A stretch of DNA of 64,000 nucleotides from Croceicoccus ponticola (GTDB taxonomy: Bacteria > Pseudomonadota > Alphaproteobacteria > Sphingomonadales > Sphingomonadaceae): assembly GCF_004004515.1 (NCBI RefSeq), contig NZ_RXOL01000002.1:62001-126000 (forward strand), given 5' to 3'. The translations under genes and the position numbers were made by a program. Below the pieces are notes generated by a model, which ran no database searches, was not told the DNA's origin, and was given only the letters and a program-made list of their open reading frames with translations. This document shows, piece after piece, positions 36,964-48,486 of the stretch (the stretch's first letter is position 1; every line of letters begins with the position of its first letter).

Positions 36964-37922
36964 TGCGATAGCGACACGGTCCTCGCGCCACCCTCCAGGA
37001 AATGGGCGTAGGCACCCGCGATGCCCGTTTCCAGATCGACCGAAGGCCGCCACCCCATGCCGCGCAGCAGGCTGCTGTCCATCAGCTTGCGCGGGGTGCC
37101 GTCGGGCTTCGTCGCATCGAACGCGATGTCGCCGGCAAACCCGACGGCTTTCGCCACGGTCCGGGCAAGGTCGGCGATCGAGATGTCTTCACCATAGCCG
37201 ACGTTGACATGGCTTTCGCCGGAATAGTGCCGCATCAGGAAGACACAGGCATCGGCCATGTCGTCGACATGCAGGAATTCGCGCAGCGGCTTGCCCGAAC
37301 CCCACACCGGCAGCGCGGCATCGCCGGCCAGTTTCGCTTCGTGCGCCTTGCGGATCAGGGCGGGCATGACGTGGCTGGTGGCAAGATCGAAATTGTCGCC
37401 GGGGCCATAAAGATTGGTCGGCATAGCGCTGATGAAATCGCAATCGTATTCGCGGCGATAAGCCTGACACAGCTTGATGCCTGCGATTTTCGCAATTGCG
37501 TACCATTCGTTGGTAGGTTCAAGCGGGCCGGTCAGCAGCGCATCCTCGACAATCGGCTGTGGCGCCATGCGCGGATAGATGCACGACGAACCGAGGAACA
37601 ACAGTCTCGAAGTGCCGAACTGCGCGGCCGCGTCGATGACGTTCGCCTCGATCATCAGGTTGTCGTACAGGAACTGCGCCGGGTAACGGTCGTTCGCGTC
37701 GATCCCGCCAACGCGGGCGGCGGCAAGGAACACCGCGTCGGGCCGATTGGCGGCGAACCAGTCGCGAACCGGCGCCTGTTCGCGCAAGTCCACCGCGCGG
37801 TCGGCGGTCAGGATCTCGCATCCTTCGCGCTGTAACCGGCGAACGATGGCGGAACCGACCATGCCGCGATGCCCCGCGACATAGACGCGCTTGCCGGTCA
37901 GATCGTAAAGGGCATCGGTCAC
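36960..37922 (-). CDS. fcl: GDP-L-fucose synthase
   Basis: Converts GDP-4-keto-6-deoxy-mannose, the Gmd product, to GDP-L-fucose by epimerisation and NADPH reduction. It is a 320-residue short-chain dehydrogenase-type enzyme with nucleotide-binding '[13 protein letters not shown]', '[10 protein letters not shown]' and the catalytic Tyr-x3-Lys in '[13 protein letters not shown]'. The GTG start overlaps the stop of the upstream gene (GTGA). With gmd in the same operon, the pathway to GDP-fucose is complete from GDP-mannose. Confidence 0.93.
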   Translation of the reverse strand: MTDALYDLTGKRVYVAGHRGMVGSAIVRRLQREGCEILTADRAVDLREQAPVRDWFAANRPDAVFLAAARVGGIDANDRYPAQFLYDNLMIEANVIDAAAQFGTSRLLFLGSSCIYPRMAPQPIVEDALLTGPLEPTNEWYAIAKIAGIKLCQAYRREYDCDFISAMPTNLYGPGDNFDLATSHVMPALIRKAHEAKLAGDAALPVWGSGKPLREFLHVDDMADACVFLMRHYSGESHVNVGYGEDISIADLARTVAKAVGFAGDIAFDATKPDGTPRKLMDSSLLRGMGWRPSVDLETGIAGAYAHFLEGGARTVSLSQ

Positions 37923-38935
37923 GAGCGGATTTTCTCCATGATCTTCAAGGTAAGGTCGCGGGCGAACTTTCTTGGGTAGCGGCGCGGAAAGCCGAACAGG
38001 CGACGATATGTCGGCTCTGTCAAACCCATCGCGCCGGCATCGACACGCGGATCGCCCGAAGATGAAACGATGATGGCCGCAAACAGGTCGGCAAAGCCGG
38101 TACGCTTTTCGGCAGGAAGGTGCCAGATGGCAAGGTCCGCGTCCGCGTCGCGCAGGTTGTTGTGCCGGAAAGTGGTCCACATCCGACGGATGAACGCGTT
38201 CGCGGTGCCCGGCGCGATATCGAGCAGGGCATAGATCGCGGACAACAGGTGCGCCTCTTCTCGCGGGCTGTCGTCGGCCTGCGCGACGACATCGGGCCAT
38301 AGCTTGCGCGCCAGTTCCGCCACCCGGCGGTTCGTTTCGGCACTGGCAGCATAGATTTCGCCGCCAAAATAAGCGCGCTTTGACCGCACCTCGCCGCCAT
38401 GGCGCGCCACGAAAGAGGCCAGCCCTTCGCGCGTCAGCCCGTTGATCGCTTCGCCTTCGGGATGTTCGTCGTGGCCCAGTTCATAGGTGAGCGCGCCATG
38501 CCGGTCGATCGCCGCTTCGAGTCCGCCGACCGGTTGCCGCCAGATGCAATCGCTGTCGAGCAGGATCAGGCGATCGTCGCCGTCCGACGCGGCGACATGG
38601 GCAATTACGTCAAAGACATAGAACTGGTTACCCCAACTGCCGACACTGCCTCGCGGAAGTCGCCAGCTGATCGGCAGGGTCACGATCTCCACCCCCCACC
38701 GTTCAAGCGCGGCGCGGCAATCGAAACCGTCGATCACGGGGACGGGTCCGTTGGTATAGAAGACGTGCCGGGCATCGGGATTGACCGCCAGGGAACTGGC
38801 ATAGAACGCGACCGTGCAACGCCAATAGACCGCCTGCGCGCCGGCATCGTCCGAACGGGACACGACCTGCGGGAAAAAGGTCGCATCCTCGGCCGTGTCG
38901 CCAACGAACCACGTCGCGATGATCGTCGCGGCCAC
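37919..38935 (-). CDS. Putative glycosyltransferase, unassigned family
   Basis: A 338-residue cytoplasmic protein. A DxD-like motif in '[19 protein letters not shown]' and the order of the N-terminal part ('[19 protein letters not shown]') suggest a GT-A fold, comparable to family 8 or 32 enzymes. The C-terminal half matches no family I know. The GTG start comes five bases after the upstream methyltransferase stop. Position inside the EPS operon supports a sugar-transfer role, but this is inference. A hypothetical EPS protein of another kind is possible. Confidence 0.6.
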   Translation of the reverse strand: MAATIIATWFVGDTAEDATFFPQVVSRSDDAGAQAVYWRCTVAFYASSLAVNPDARHVFYTNGPVPVIDGFDCRAALERWGVEIVTLPISWRLPRGSVGSWGNQFYVFDVIAHVAASDGDDRLILLDSDCIWRQPVGGLEAAIDRHGALTYELGHDEHPEGEAINGLTREGLASFVARHGGEVRSKRAYFGGEIYAASAETNRRVAELARKLWPDVVAQADDSPREEAHLLSAIYALLDIAPGTANAFIRRMWTTFRHNNLRDADADLAIWHLPAEKRTGFADLFAAIIVSSSGDPRVDAGAMGLTEPTYRRLFGFPRRYPRKFARDLTLKIMEKIRS

Positions 38936-38940
38936 GCGCG

Positions 38941-39687
38941 TCAGTCCCCGCCGCCGATCCCGATTCGGCGCAGCGCCCAGCCCGGCAGGCGGCGCAGCAG
39001 TTTCTTCATCGCAATCGATTCGTAGGATGCCATCTCGATATATTTTTCGGGATGGACGGCGTCGAACAGCGCCAGTGCGCCGCCACTCTCCCGCTCGGCC
39101 TCCTGCGCGGTGGCCAGCGCCGCGGCATCGCTTTCGCGCACGTAGACGAACGTGTTCTGCCGATACCAGTAATGGATCGATGCATCGTCCCAGTGCCGCG
39201 GGCGAACCAGATCGAACGCACGGTACCCGCGGGCCGCGAACAGGTCGCGCCACCAGCTTGGCCACTGTTCGTTGATGTGGCCATAGCCGCCCTGCAAGGG
39301 GATGGCCGCGCCGAATAGAACCACGTCCGCCGCGTCGCACAGCGATGCGACAAGCGTGGCGGCGCTGGCCTGCTGCACGTGTTCGGCAACTTCGAGACAG
39401 ATCGCCATGTCATATCGGCGGCCAAGCTTCAGCGGCACGGACAGGTTGGCTTCGATGAAGCGGTCGTTTTCGACCAACAGGTGTTCGCGGTTGTTCCACG
39501 GGCCGTCGACCACGTTGTAGTCGTCGATCCCGACATCGCGTGCCGACTGGGTCCAGTGTCCGTTGCCGCAGCCGACTTCGAGCAGCGAGTGCGCATCGAA
39601 CAACCGCAGCAGCGGCGGCAGGATCGCGCGGGCCGAAGCGCCCGTCTTGTCGCCATAGGTCTGGTGCCATTGGGCGGGGTAGGTCAT
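38941..39687 (-). CDS. Class I SAM-dependent methyltransferase
   Basis: A 248-residue protein with SAM-binding motif I in 'SLLEVGCGNGHWTQSA' and the post-I acid in 'YNVVDGPW'. 'YDMAICLEVAEHVQ' is motif II. It ends in a helical tail. Substrate is not evident. The EPS setting suggests sugar or acceptor O-methylation. It is tightly placed between two glycosyltransferase genes. Confidence 0.85.
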   Translation of the reverse strand: MTYPAQWHQTYGDKTGASARAILPPLLRLFDAHSLLEVGCGNGHWTQSARDVGIDDYNVVDGPWNNREHLLVENDRFIEANLSVPLKLGRRYDMAICLEVAEHVQQASAATLVASLCDAADVVLFGAAIPLQGGYGHINEQWPSWWRDLFAARGYRAFDLVRPRHWDDASIHYWYRQNTFVYVRESDAAALATAQEAERESGGALALFDAVHPEKYIEMASYESIAMKKLLRRLPGWALRRIGIGGGD

Positions 39688-39697
39688 CGGGGGAACC

Positions 39698-40567
39698 TCA
39701 TGATTTCAGGGCGCGCAGATAAGGCGCCAGCCAATGGGACAGCCTTTCGACCGGGCCGGCATGAAGCGCGACGAAACGGCGCCAGTCGCGGGCGTGAAGT
39801 TTGTTCGCCTGTTTATGGGCGGCTCGGATGCGCGCGAACAGCGGCTTGCGCGGCGCCGACCCGCTGTCGTCGTTTGCTGCGCAACTTCCGGCCACGCGGC
39901 TGGCAAGGACGACCGGAATGCCGGCGGCCACGGCGCGGAACCCGTAATCGAGATCGCCGAAGATATGCACCAGCCTGTCGGTCAGGTTGCCAAGACGCGC
40001 ATGCGCCGCCGCAGAAACAAGGACCACGTTCCCGCTGACCGCCACGGCCGGTTGCGGCGTGCCGACTGGTTGCATGACTTGCAGCCGAAAGCGACGGCGT
40101 GGATCGGGTCGCCGCTGCGCACCGTATGTGATCGTCTGCGGATCGCCCGGTTCGTGCATCGCGCCCGCCACGATCACCGCACCGTCGCGAGCCACGGTGG
40201 CATCGGCATCGGCGACCAGCATGGCCAGCGCGTCTTCGGCCAAGATGACATCGTCATTGAGCCACAGATAGAAATCGTAGCGCTTGCCCGCATTTGCCGC
40301 CGTGTCCCAAGCCAGCCGCATGCCGCCGTTCCAGAACAGCGAACCGTCGCCTTCGATGACATGTGCACCCGGCAATATCGCGCGGACCATGTCGCCGGTG
40401 CCGTCGTCGGACCCGTCGTCGACCAGAAAGAGATCCTCGGCCCTGAAACCGTGCTGTCCGCGCAGGGCGAGGAGGCACGCCTGCGTCAGGTCACGACGGT
40501 TGTGGCACGTCATGATGACCGCGATGCGCGCGTCGGCTGGCGCGGCAAGCGGATCGAGTCCGGTCAA
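39698..40567 (-). CDS. Family 2 glycosyltransferase (GT-A)
   Basis: A 289-residue inverting glycosyltransferase. It shows the GT2 N-terminus 'IAVIMTCHNRRDLTQACLLA', 'LFLVDDGSDDGTGDM' and the DxD-type 'FYLWLNDDVILAEDAL'. The later block 'VHIFGDLDYGFRAVAAG' holds a probable acidic catalytic residue. The likely start is a TTG overlapping the TGA of the upstream gene (TTGA). The longer open frame upstream lies within that gene. It resembles rhamnosyl- and mannosyl-type GT2 enzymes. Confidence 0.85.
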   Translation of the reverse strand: MTGLDPLAAPADARIAVIMTCHNRRDLTQACLLALRGQHGFRAEDLFLVDDGSDDGTGDMVRAILPGAHVIEGDGSLFWNGGMRLAWDTAANAGKRYDFYLWLNDDVILAEDALAMLVADADATVARDGAVIVAGAMHEPGDPQTITYGAQRRPDPRRRFRLQVMQPVGTPQPAVAVSGNVVLVSAAAHARLGNLTDRLVHIFGDLDYGFRAVAAGIPVVLASRVAGSCAANDDSGSAPRKPLFARIRAAHKQANKLHARDWRRFVALHAGPVERLSHWLAPYLRALKS

Positions 40568-41391
40568 ATCCGATCGCTCCCCCCTGTCGCGCGGGCGGCG
40601 GACGCCTGCATGGACGCGGGCAGGACATAGTCCGGAAGGCTCGCCACGTTCGTGGCATCGAGCGGGTGCGGAAACCCGGCCGCCATGCCCAGCACGTCGG
40701 CCCGGTCCTTGCGCAGCAAGGTAACTTCGACGAAGCTGGGTATGTCCATCCCCGCCAGGTTCACTGCCGGAAGCGCGTTGTTCGGGTGCGCGTGCACCAC
40801 GTGGAACAGGCTTCCCAACAATTGGATCGCACTGTCGAGAGCGACGAACGCGGTGGGGTTGAACGCGTCGGGAAGTCCATGGATTTCGAGCACTATGACG
40901 CGAAAGCGGGCAAGCACGTCGACAGGCGTGCTCAACAGCACCGGCCATTCATGGCCTTCGATATCGATCTGAAGGAGCAGATCGCCCGGCCCTGGCATCT
41001 TGTCGTTGACCCATGTATCGAGCCGCACCGTCTGGCCGCCGTCCACCGCGCCGAGGAACTTCTTTTCGAAATCGAACAACGGATTGTTTTCCGCCGGCCC
41101 ATCGACCGATGCATCGGCAAGGAAACAGGGAATGCCGCGTGCGGCGACCGCCCCTTCGAATTCGGAGATCTGATCGACACCGGGCGAGAAACAGGCGACG
41201 ATGCCATCGAAATCGTCCGGCACCAGATAGCCGCCATCGGCCGCGCCGCCCATCCGGATGAGCGGGACGGATGTCGTCACCGGCGCAAGACGGGCGAGCA
41301 GTCGGCGCACATCGTCAGCGGGGGTCGAACGCGATACGTAATAACCGCGATCGATCGCGAAGTTACGAACGATGCTCCGCAGGTCGGCCAC
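40564..41391 (-). CDS. FkbM-family methyltransferase-like protein
   Basis: A 275-residue protein with the FkbM signature 'LLLQIDIEGHEWPVLLSTP' and the upstream 'GGAADGGYLVPDDFDGIVA'. FkbM-type enzymes O-methylate sugars or polyketides, so a methylated EPS sugar is plausible. The SAM-binding region 'ACFSPGVDQISEFEGAVA' is less canonical than that of typical family members. It starts five bases after the gmd stop. Confidence 0.82.
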   Translation of the reverse strand: MADLRSIVRNFAIDRGYYVSRSTPADDVRRLLARLAPVTTSVPLIRMGGAADGGYLVPDDFDGIVACFSPGVDQISEFEGAVAARGIPCFLADASVDGPAENNPLFDFEKKFLGAVDGGQTVRLDTWVNDKMPGPGDLLLQIDIEGHEWPVLLSTPVDVLARFRVIVLEIHGLPDAFNPTAFVALDSAIQLLGSLFHVVHAHPNNALPAVNLAGMDIPSFVEVTLLRKDRADVLGMAAGFPHPLDATNVASLPDYVLPASMQASAARATGGSDRI

Positions 41392-41396
41392 CGCCG

Positions 41397-43772
<2,376 letters not shown>

Positions 43773-43773
<1 letters not shown>

Positions 43774-44330
43774 TGGACGTTCTCGACGCAAATCGCAGCA
43801 AGCCGCTCGAAGGTGGAGCCAGCTTTTCGCTCGGCAACCGGTTATTCCGCGTCGTCTGGATGGCGGCATGGCTGGTGCTTTGCCGGTTTACGCCGCCACC
43901 GCTGCATGGCTGGAGGCGGCTGGTGCTGCGCTTGTTCGGGGCCGACGTCGCGCACGGGGCACGCGTGCACGCAAGCGTCCGCATCTGGCACCCGCGCAAC
44001 CTGTCGCTGGGGGCCAACACGCTGATCGGCCCGGGTGCCATCCTATATAATCAGGGGCACATCCGCATCGGCGCGCGCGCGGTCGTGTCGCAACGCGCCC
44101 ACGTCTGCGCCAGCAGCCACGACGTTCGCAGCGCCGATTTCCAGCTTATCCTGCGGCCCATCACCATCGGCGCGGGATGCTGGATTGCGGCAGAGGCCTT
44201 TGTCGGACCGGGCGTGACGATAGGCGACGGAGCGGTGCTGGCGGCGCGCGGCGCTCTGTTCAGCGATGCCGATCCGCAAACGATCTATCGCGGCAATCCG
44301 GCCGAAGCGGTCCGGTCACGTCAGGGCTGA
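43773..44330 (+). CDS. WcaF-like hexapeptide-repeat acetyltransferase
   Basis: A 185-residue acetyltransferase similar to the colanic-acid O-acetyltransferase WcaF. The N-terminal half has a hydrophobic segment ('VVWMAAWLVLCRFTPPPLHG'). The C-terminal half is a left-handed beta-helix with hexapeptide steps, for example 'GANTLIGPGAILYNQG' and 'AEAFVGPGVTIGDGAVLAA'. The putative catalytic His is in 'HVCASSHDVRSADF'. It likely adds acetyl groups to the EPS unit. Confidence 0.88.
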
Positions 44331-44344
44331 ACGGCAGGCCGCCT

Positions 44345-45523
44345 CTAGCGTGGTTTTGCCGCAATCGATCGCACGGTCACCGGTCCCGATCCGCTGGCCA
44401 CCCAGATCCCGACCGTCTTCACACCGCACTCGCCCGCAGTGACCGTGCGTGATGTCGCGCCGCCAAATGGTGGGCGCGTCGGCACCCCGCAATCGAGCGA
44501 AAGGTCGATCTTGTCGCTGCGATCCCCGTCCGCATCGCGCGCATCCCAAGTCAGCGTCACCGCGCCGGGATCGACCGCATAGGGGCGGCTGGCGACGAGT
44601 TGCGCGCTTGGCGACAGGTTTTCGACCGTGACCGCGCGGCCATCGCCCTCGACCGTGTAGCGCACTTCGCCGCCGGGCACCCGCTGCCAACCGAACGGAT
44701 CATCGGATTGTCCGAACCCGCCCGATGTCTGTCCGGACCCAAGCTTGGCCAGTCCCGTCGCGGCGGGGCAATGGGCTCGCCAGACGCGATCCGCTGCGGC
44801 GCCTTTGCCCAATTGCAGCAAGGTCGCCGTCAAAGTGCGCACCAGTTCACACCCGGCCGGACCGGAAAGCGCGCCGGCCCGCTCCATAACCAATCCGCGC
44901 TGCACCAGCATGTCTGCGGGCATGCTGGTGTCGACACTGAGATAGCTTTGCAGCCAAGGTGGGTGCCGAGCGATGAGTTGCGCCAGCGCTTCGAGCCCGC
45001 GAGGATCGTTTTCCAGCTGCGCGCGAAATTCGTCGATGCCCGGCAGACGCGGATGGGCCCGCATGAGCGCGTCAACCCGCGAAGCCGCAAGATCCCAGTC
45101 GCCTGAGCGGATCGATTCGTTTGCCCAGTAGATCTGCGTCATCGGGTCGCGCCATCCGCCGGCCGCCGCCACCCGGAATGCGGCGTCAGCTCCCGCCAGA
45201 TCGCCCTTCAGCGCCAGCGCCGTGCCCAGTAACGAAGGACCCGCCGCGTCGATAGGTCGCGAACGTATCGCCCGGGCCGCGGCGTCAAGACCCTGGTCGG
45301 CCGCCTGCGAATTGAGCGCAAGCCGGGCCTGCGCGATGTCGGCGAAAGCACGGAACGGCCCCGGAACGGAGGCTTGGGCGGCCAGCGTCCTTTCGCTGGT
45401 CCGATCCATCGCGCTGCCAAACGCGGCGACGCAATAGGCAAGGGTCAGCGCCGCAAGGCCCCAGCGCGCGACGGCGCGTGGTTTGCCTTGCGACCTCTGC
45501 TGGGCTTGATCAGGCTTTGGCAT
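44345..45523 (-). CDS. TPR-type membrane-anchored protein of the EPS locus
   Basis: A 392-residue protein of unknown function. One transmembrane helix lies near the N-terminus (about residues 20-39, 'ARWGLAALTLAYCVAAFG'). Tetratricopeptide-like helical repeats follow (about 60-220, for example 'LAGADAAFRVAAAGGWRDP'). The C-terminus (about 285-392) is beta-rich, with 'AVTVENLSPSAQLVASRPYA' and four Cys-containing blocks overall. It is downstream of the Wzc-like gene and overlaps it by 14 bases. It may be a periplasmic assembly or chain-handling factor, which is inference from position. Confidence 0.65.
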   Translation of the reverse strand: MPKPDQAQQRSQGKPRAVARWGLAALTLAYCVAAFGSAMDRTSERTLAAQASVPGPFRAFADIAQARLALNSQAADQGLDAAARAIRSRPIDAAGPSLLGTALALKGDLAGADAAFRVAAAGGWRDPMTQIYWANESIRSGDWDLAASRVDALMRAHPRLPGIDEFRAQLENDPRGLEALAQLIARHPPWLQSYLSVDTSMPADMLVQRGLVMERAGALSGPAGCELVRTLTATLLQLGKGAAADRVWRAHCPAATGLAKLGSGQTSGGFGQSDDPFGWQRVPGGEVRYTVEGDGRAVTVENLSPSAQLVASRPYAVDPGAVTLTWDARDADGDRSDKIDLSLDCGVPTRPPFGGATSRTVTAGECGVKTVGIWVASGSGPVTVRSIAAKPR

Positions 45524-47717
45524 CGTCCGCGTTCGAATAGCGATAGTACTCGTAACCGTAATATTCGGAGTACCGGTTCGCACCCGCTGCCGGATCGAAC
45601 TTGGTCAGCACCGCACCCAGGATGACCGGGTTCATCGCCCGCAAGCGTCGAACAGCGGTCTTGAGCATGCCGCTGCGACTGCGCGATGCCTCCACCACGA
45701 AGACCACGCCATCGGCCAGCGCGCTCATGACCGGGGCATCGGCGAGGCCCAGTACCGGCGGGCTGTCGATCACCACGCAGTCGAACTGCGCCGAAAGCTG
45801 TTCGAGCAGGTGTGCGAAACGCGGTCCGCTCAACAGCTCGGTCGGGCTTGGCGGGATGGGACCGGACGTGATGACGTAAAGGTTGGGCGCGACCTCGTGC
45901 ATGATCGTGGCATCGAGTTCGCGGGCGCCTGTCAGCAGGTCCGACAGACCACGGTCGTTCGGCAGGTTGTGATGCTTGTGTTCCGACGGACGGCGAAGAT
46001 CGGCATCGATCAACACGACCCGCTTGCCCATCCGGGCGAAACCGCGCGCGATCGCGTTGCTGCTGGTGCTCTTGCCTTCGCCCGGTTGCGAACTGGTGAC
46101 CTGCAGGATGCGGGGCAGCCCGTTTGCCGTCGAGTACATGAGCGCGCCACGCAACGAGTTGTAGGCTTCGGACATGGGCGACTTGGGGTCGAGCAGCTCG
46201 TTTGTCGGATTGTCATCCTGCGATGTCGGGACCACGCCCAGCAGAGGCATGTGCATCTTGGCCTCGACATCCTCGGGCACCCGGATCGTGTCGTCCAACT
46301 GGTCGCGCAACAGGATGAACGCGGCTGCTGCCATCAGGCCGAGCAGAATTGCGATCATCAGGTTCTTGATCAGGTTCGGCGAAGACGGCGAACGAGGCAC
46401 CTGCGCCTTGTCGACGATCGACAGGTTGCTGGTCGAGATGCCGGCCGATGCATTGAGCTCGCGATAACGCTGCAGCAATCCGTCATAGATCGAACGGTTG
46501 GTGTCGGCTTCGCGCGCCAGCGTGTTGTAACGCACCGAACGATCCTGTTCGGCCAGCGTTTCACCCTGAAGGGTGCCGACCTGATCGCGCAGGCGGCGCT
46601 CTGCCGTCTGTGCGCCAAGATATTCCGAACGAATGCCGTCGCGCACCGAACGGGCGACCGACTGCAACTGTTGGTTGATCGACGTGCGTTCTGCCTCAAG
46701 CTGAACGATTTCGGGATAATCGTCGAGATAGCGGGCGCGCAGCGTCTGTATCTTTGCGTCGACGCGAGCCCGATCGGTCATCAGCTGCTGCACCGTGGGG
46801 TTGGCCAAGACCGTGGGGGAGGAGAGCGGAGCCTGCGCCTCTTCGGCGCGCCAGCGTGCTTCGGCCTGAATGCGGGTCGCGCTCGCTTGGTTGGCGGCTT
46901 CGTTCAACTGGTCGAGGCTGGCGATGGTCACGCTGCCCGAACCGTTGACCGACGAATTGCCCTCTTCCTGCGCGCCGCGATTGCGCAACAGTCCGGCCTG
47001 ACGGGCATAAGCGTTCAGTTCGCGTTCCGACGCTTCGAGCTGTCCGCGCGACTGGGCCAGCTGATCCGCGATGAATTTGCGGGCATAGGACGAACTGTCA
47101 TAGCGGCGTTGCAGGCTCGACTGAATGAACTGGTCCGCAAACCCATTGGCAATGCGGGCCGACATTTCCGGGTTGGCGCTAGTCACCGAAATTCGCACGA
47201 CACGGGTTTCGCGCGGCAGGTCCACGCCGATGCTGCCCTGCACCAGTCCGACGACGGCTTCACGCCGCAATGTCGCGTCGGCCGCGCCGTCCGGCACCGG
47301 CACTTCCATAGCCGCGAAAAAAGCAGGATCTTCGAAGAGGTTCAGTTCGTTGGCAACCCGTTCGGCCACCTCCCGGCTACGCAGCACTTCGAGCTGGGTG
47401 TTGAGAAAACGCTCCACATCCCAACCGGCGTTGACGTTCGCCTCGGTGTCCATGTCATCGCCCAGAACCTTGTCGCTCTGATCGTTGATCTGCACTGTCG
47501 TCGTCGCGGTATAGCGCGGGGTGTCGAGCATCGTCAGAACCACCGCGGCGGCAACGGCGGCAGCCAGAATCAGCGCGATGGGAATGATGTTCCGCCGCAC
47601 GAGAGACAGGCCATAGCGGATGAACGCACTGATATTCGTGCCGGCGGTGGGATAGCCGGGCGGCATGCCGAAATCGGCACGCGCTGCGTTCAGCGGAGAA
47701 TCGGGGAGCGTTGCCAA
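45510..47717 (-). CDS. Wzc-like polysaccharide co-polymerase and tyrosine autokinase
   Basis: A 735-residue inner-membrane protein controlling EPS chain length and export. Transmembrane helices lie at about residues 44-64 and 451-470, and between them is a long periplasmic coiled coil with a GNVR-type region. The cytoplasmic BY-kinase domain has Walker A (546-551, 'GEGKST'), Walker A' (568-576, 'VLIDADLRR') and Walker B (around 648-652, 'VVIDS'). The C-terminal tail has seven tyrosines between residues 716 and 727, the autophosphorylation cluster. It should act with the Wza-like protein encoded 73 bases upstream. Confidence 0.94.
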   Translation of the reverse strand: MATLPDSPLNAARADFGMPPGYPTAGTNISAFIRYGLSLVRRNIIPIALILAAAVAAAVVLTMLDTPRYTATTTVQINDQSDKVLGDDMDTEANVNAGWDVERFLNTQLEVLRSREVAERVANELNLFEDPAFFAAMEVPVPDGAADATLRREAVVGLVQGSIGVDLPRETRVVRISVTSANPEMSARIANGFADQFIQSSLQRRYDSSSYARKFIADQLAQSRGQLEASERELNAYARQAGLLRNRGAQEEGNSSVNGSGSVTIASLDQLNEAANQASATRIQAEARWRAEEAQAPLSSPTVLANPTVQQLMTDRARVDAKIQTLRARYLDDYPEIVQLEAERTSINQQLQSVARSVRDGIRSEYLGAQTAERRLRDQVGTLQGETLAEQDRSVRYNTLAREADTNRSIYDGLLQRYRELNASAGISTSNLSIVDKAQVPRSPSSPNLIKNLMIAILLGLMAAAAFILLRDQLDDTIRVPEDVEAKMHMPLLGVVPTSQDDNPTNELLDPKSPMSEAYNSLRGALMYSTANGLPRILQVTSSQPGEGKSTSSNAIARGFARMGKRVVLIDADLRRPSEHKHHNLPNDRGLSDLLTGARELDATIMHEVAPNLYVITSGPIPPSPTELLSGPRFAHLLEQLSAQFDCVVIDSPPVLGLADAPVMSALADGVVFVVEASRSRSGMLKTAVRRLRAMNPVILGAVLTKFDPAAGANRYSEYYGYEYYRYSNADDAKA

Positions 47718-47790
47718 AAGTCGTGTTCCATTCCAGTCAGCGAGCCGCTCCCTTTACGGGGCGGCGAGCCGGATAGCAGTAGGCCGGGTA

Positions 47791-48486
47791 TCAGTAGTAT
47801 GCGAAAACGTTGAGCAGCGGGACCGTCTTCAGGAAGTCCTGAAAGACGCCGCGCGTGCGCGAGTAGCCGACAACGACGACGTCGCCGGGCAGAATCTGCG
47901 GGTCTGGCGAGGCACCGGCGCGGATTTCCGCGGCATCGAAGCGGCCGCCCATGCGCCGCCCGTCGACCGTGCGCATGATCAGCACTTCATCCATCTTTGC
48001 GTTGTCGGTCGGGCTGCGAGCAAGCGCCAGCGCGGTCAGCAGTGTGTAACCGGGCGCAATCTCGTAAACGCCGGGCTGCTCCACTTCACCTTCCACCGAT
48101 ACGGTGGCGAGCGCCGGAGTCTCGACCATGACCGACACGCGTGGATCGCGCAGGTAGCTGGATGCCAACCGCGCGCGAATATCCGCCGCCAGCGCATCGG
48201 AAGTCTTCCCCTCGGCATGGATCGTGCCGAGCACCGGCAGGGTGACGTTCCCGGTCGAATCGATCAGCAGCTTTTCGGCGCTGAACGCCTCTTCGCGAAA
48301 GACGTCGAGGTTGAGGCGGTCGCCCGGACGCAACACATAAGTGGCGGGCCGGGCCACTTCGGGCGCGACGGAGATCGCGGTATAGGCGTCGGCGCCCGAC
48401 GGGAGCCGGCTCTCGACCGTTTTCTGGCACGCGGCCAGAGCCATTCCGGCCACCAGCAGAACGAGCAGATTCGCAATCTGTTTCAA
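47791..48486 (-). CDS. Wza-like polysaccharide export lipoprotein
   Basis: A 231-residue outer-membrane-type export protein. The signal ends in the lipobox 'LAAC'. A polysaccharide export (PES) domain ('YVLRPGDRLNLDVFREEAFS') is followed by SLBB-type strands ('TVSVEGEVEQPGVYEI'). It is shorter than E. coli Wza and lacks the C-terminal amphipathic helix that forms the outer-membrane pore there, as in other compact family members. It overlaps the upstream Wzy/WaaL-like gene by four bases (ATGA). Confidence 0.9.
   Translation of the reverse strand: MKQIANLLVLLVAGMALAACQKTVESRLPSGADAYTAISVAPEVARPATYVLRPGDRLNLDVFREEAFSAEKLLIDSTGNVTLPVLGTIHAEGKTSDALAADIRARLASSYLRDPRVSVMVETPALATVSVEGEVEQPGVYEIAPGYTLLTALALARSPTDNAKMDEVLIMRTVDGRRMGGRFDAAEIRAGASPDPQILPGDVVVVGYSRTRGVFQDFLKTVPLLNVFAYY

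Noticed and set aside
45810-47813. 667-codon open frame on the plus strand opposite the Wzc-like gene
   Set aside because: It is the antisense of a clearly recognised gene and has no known motif. Long antisense frames are expected at this G+C content.
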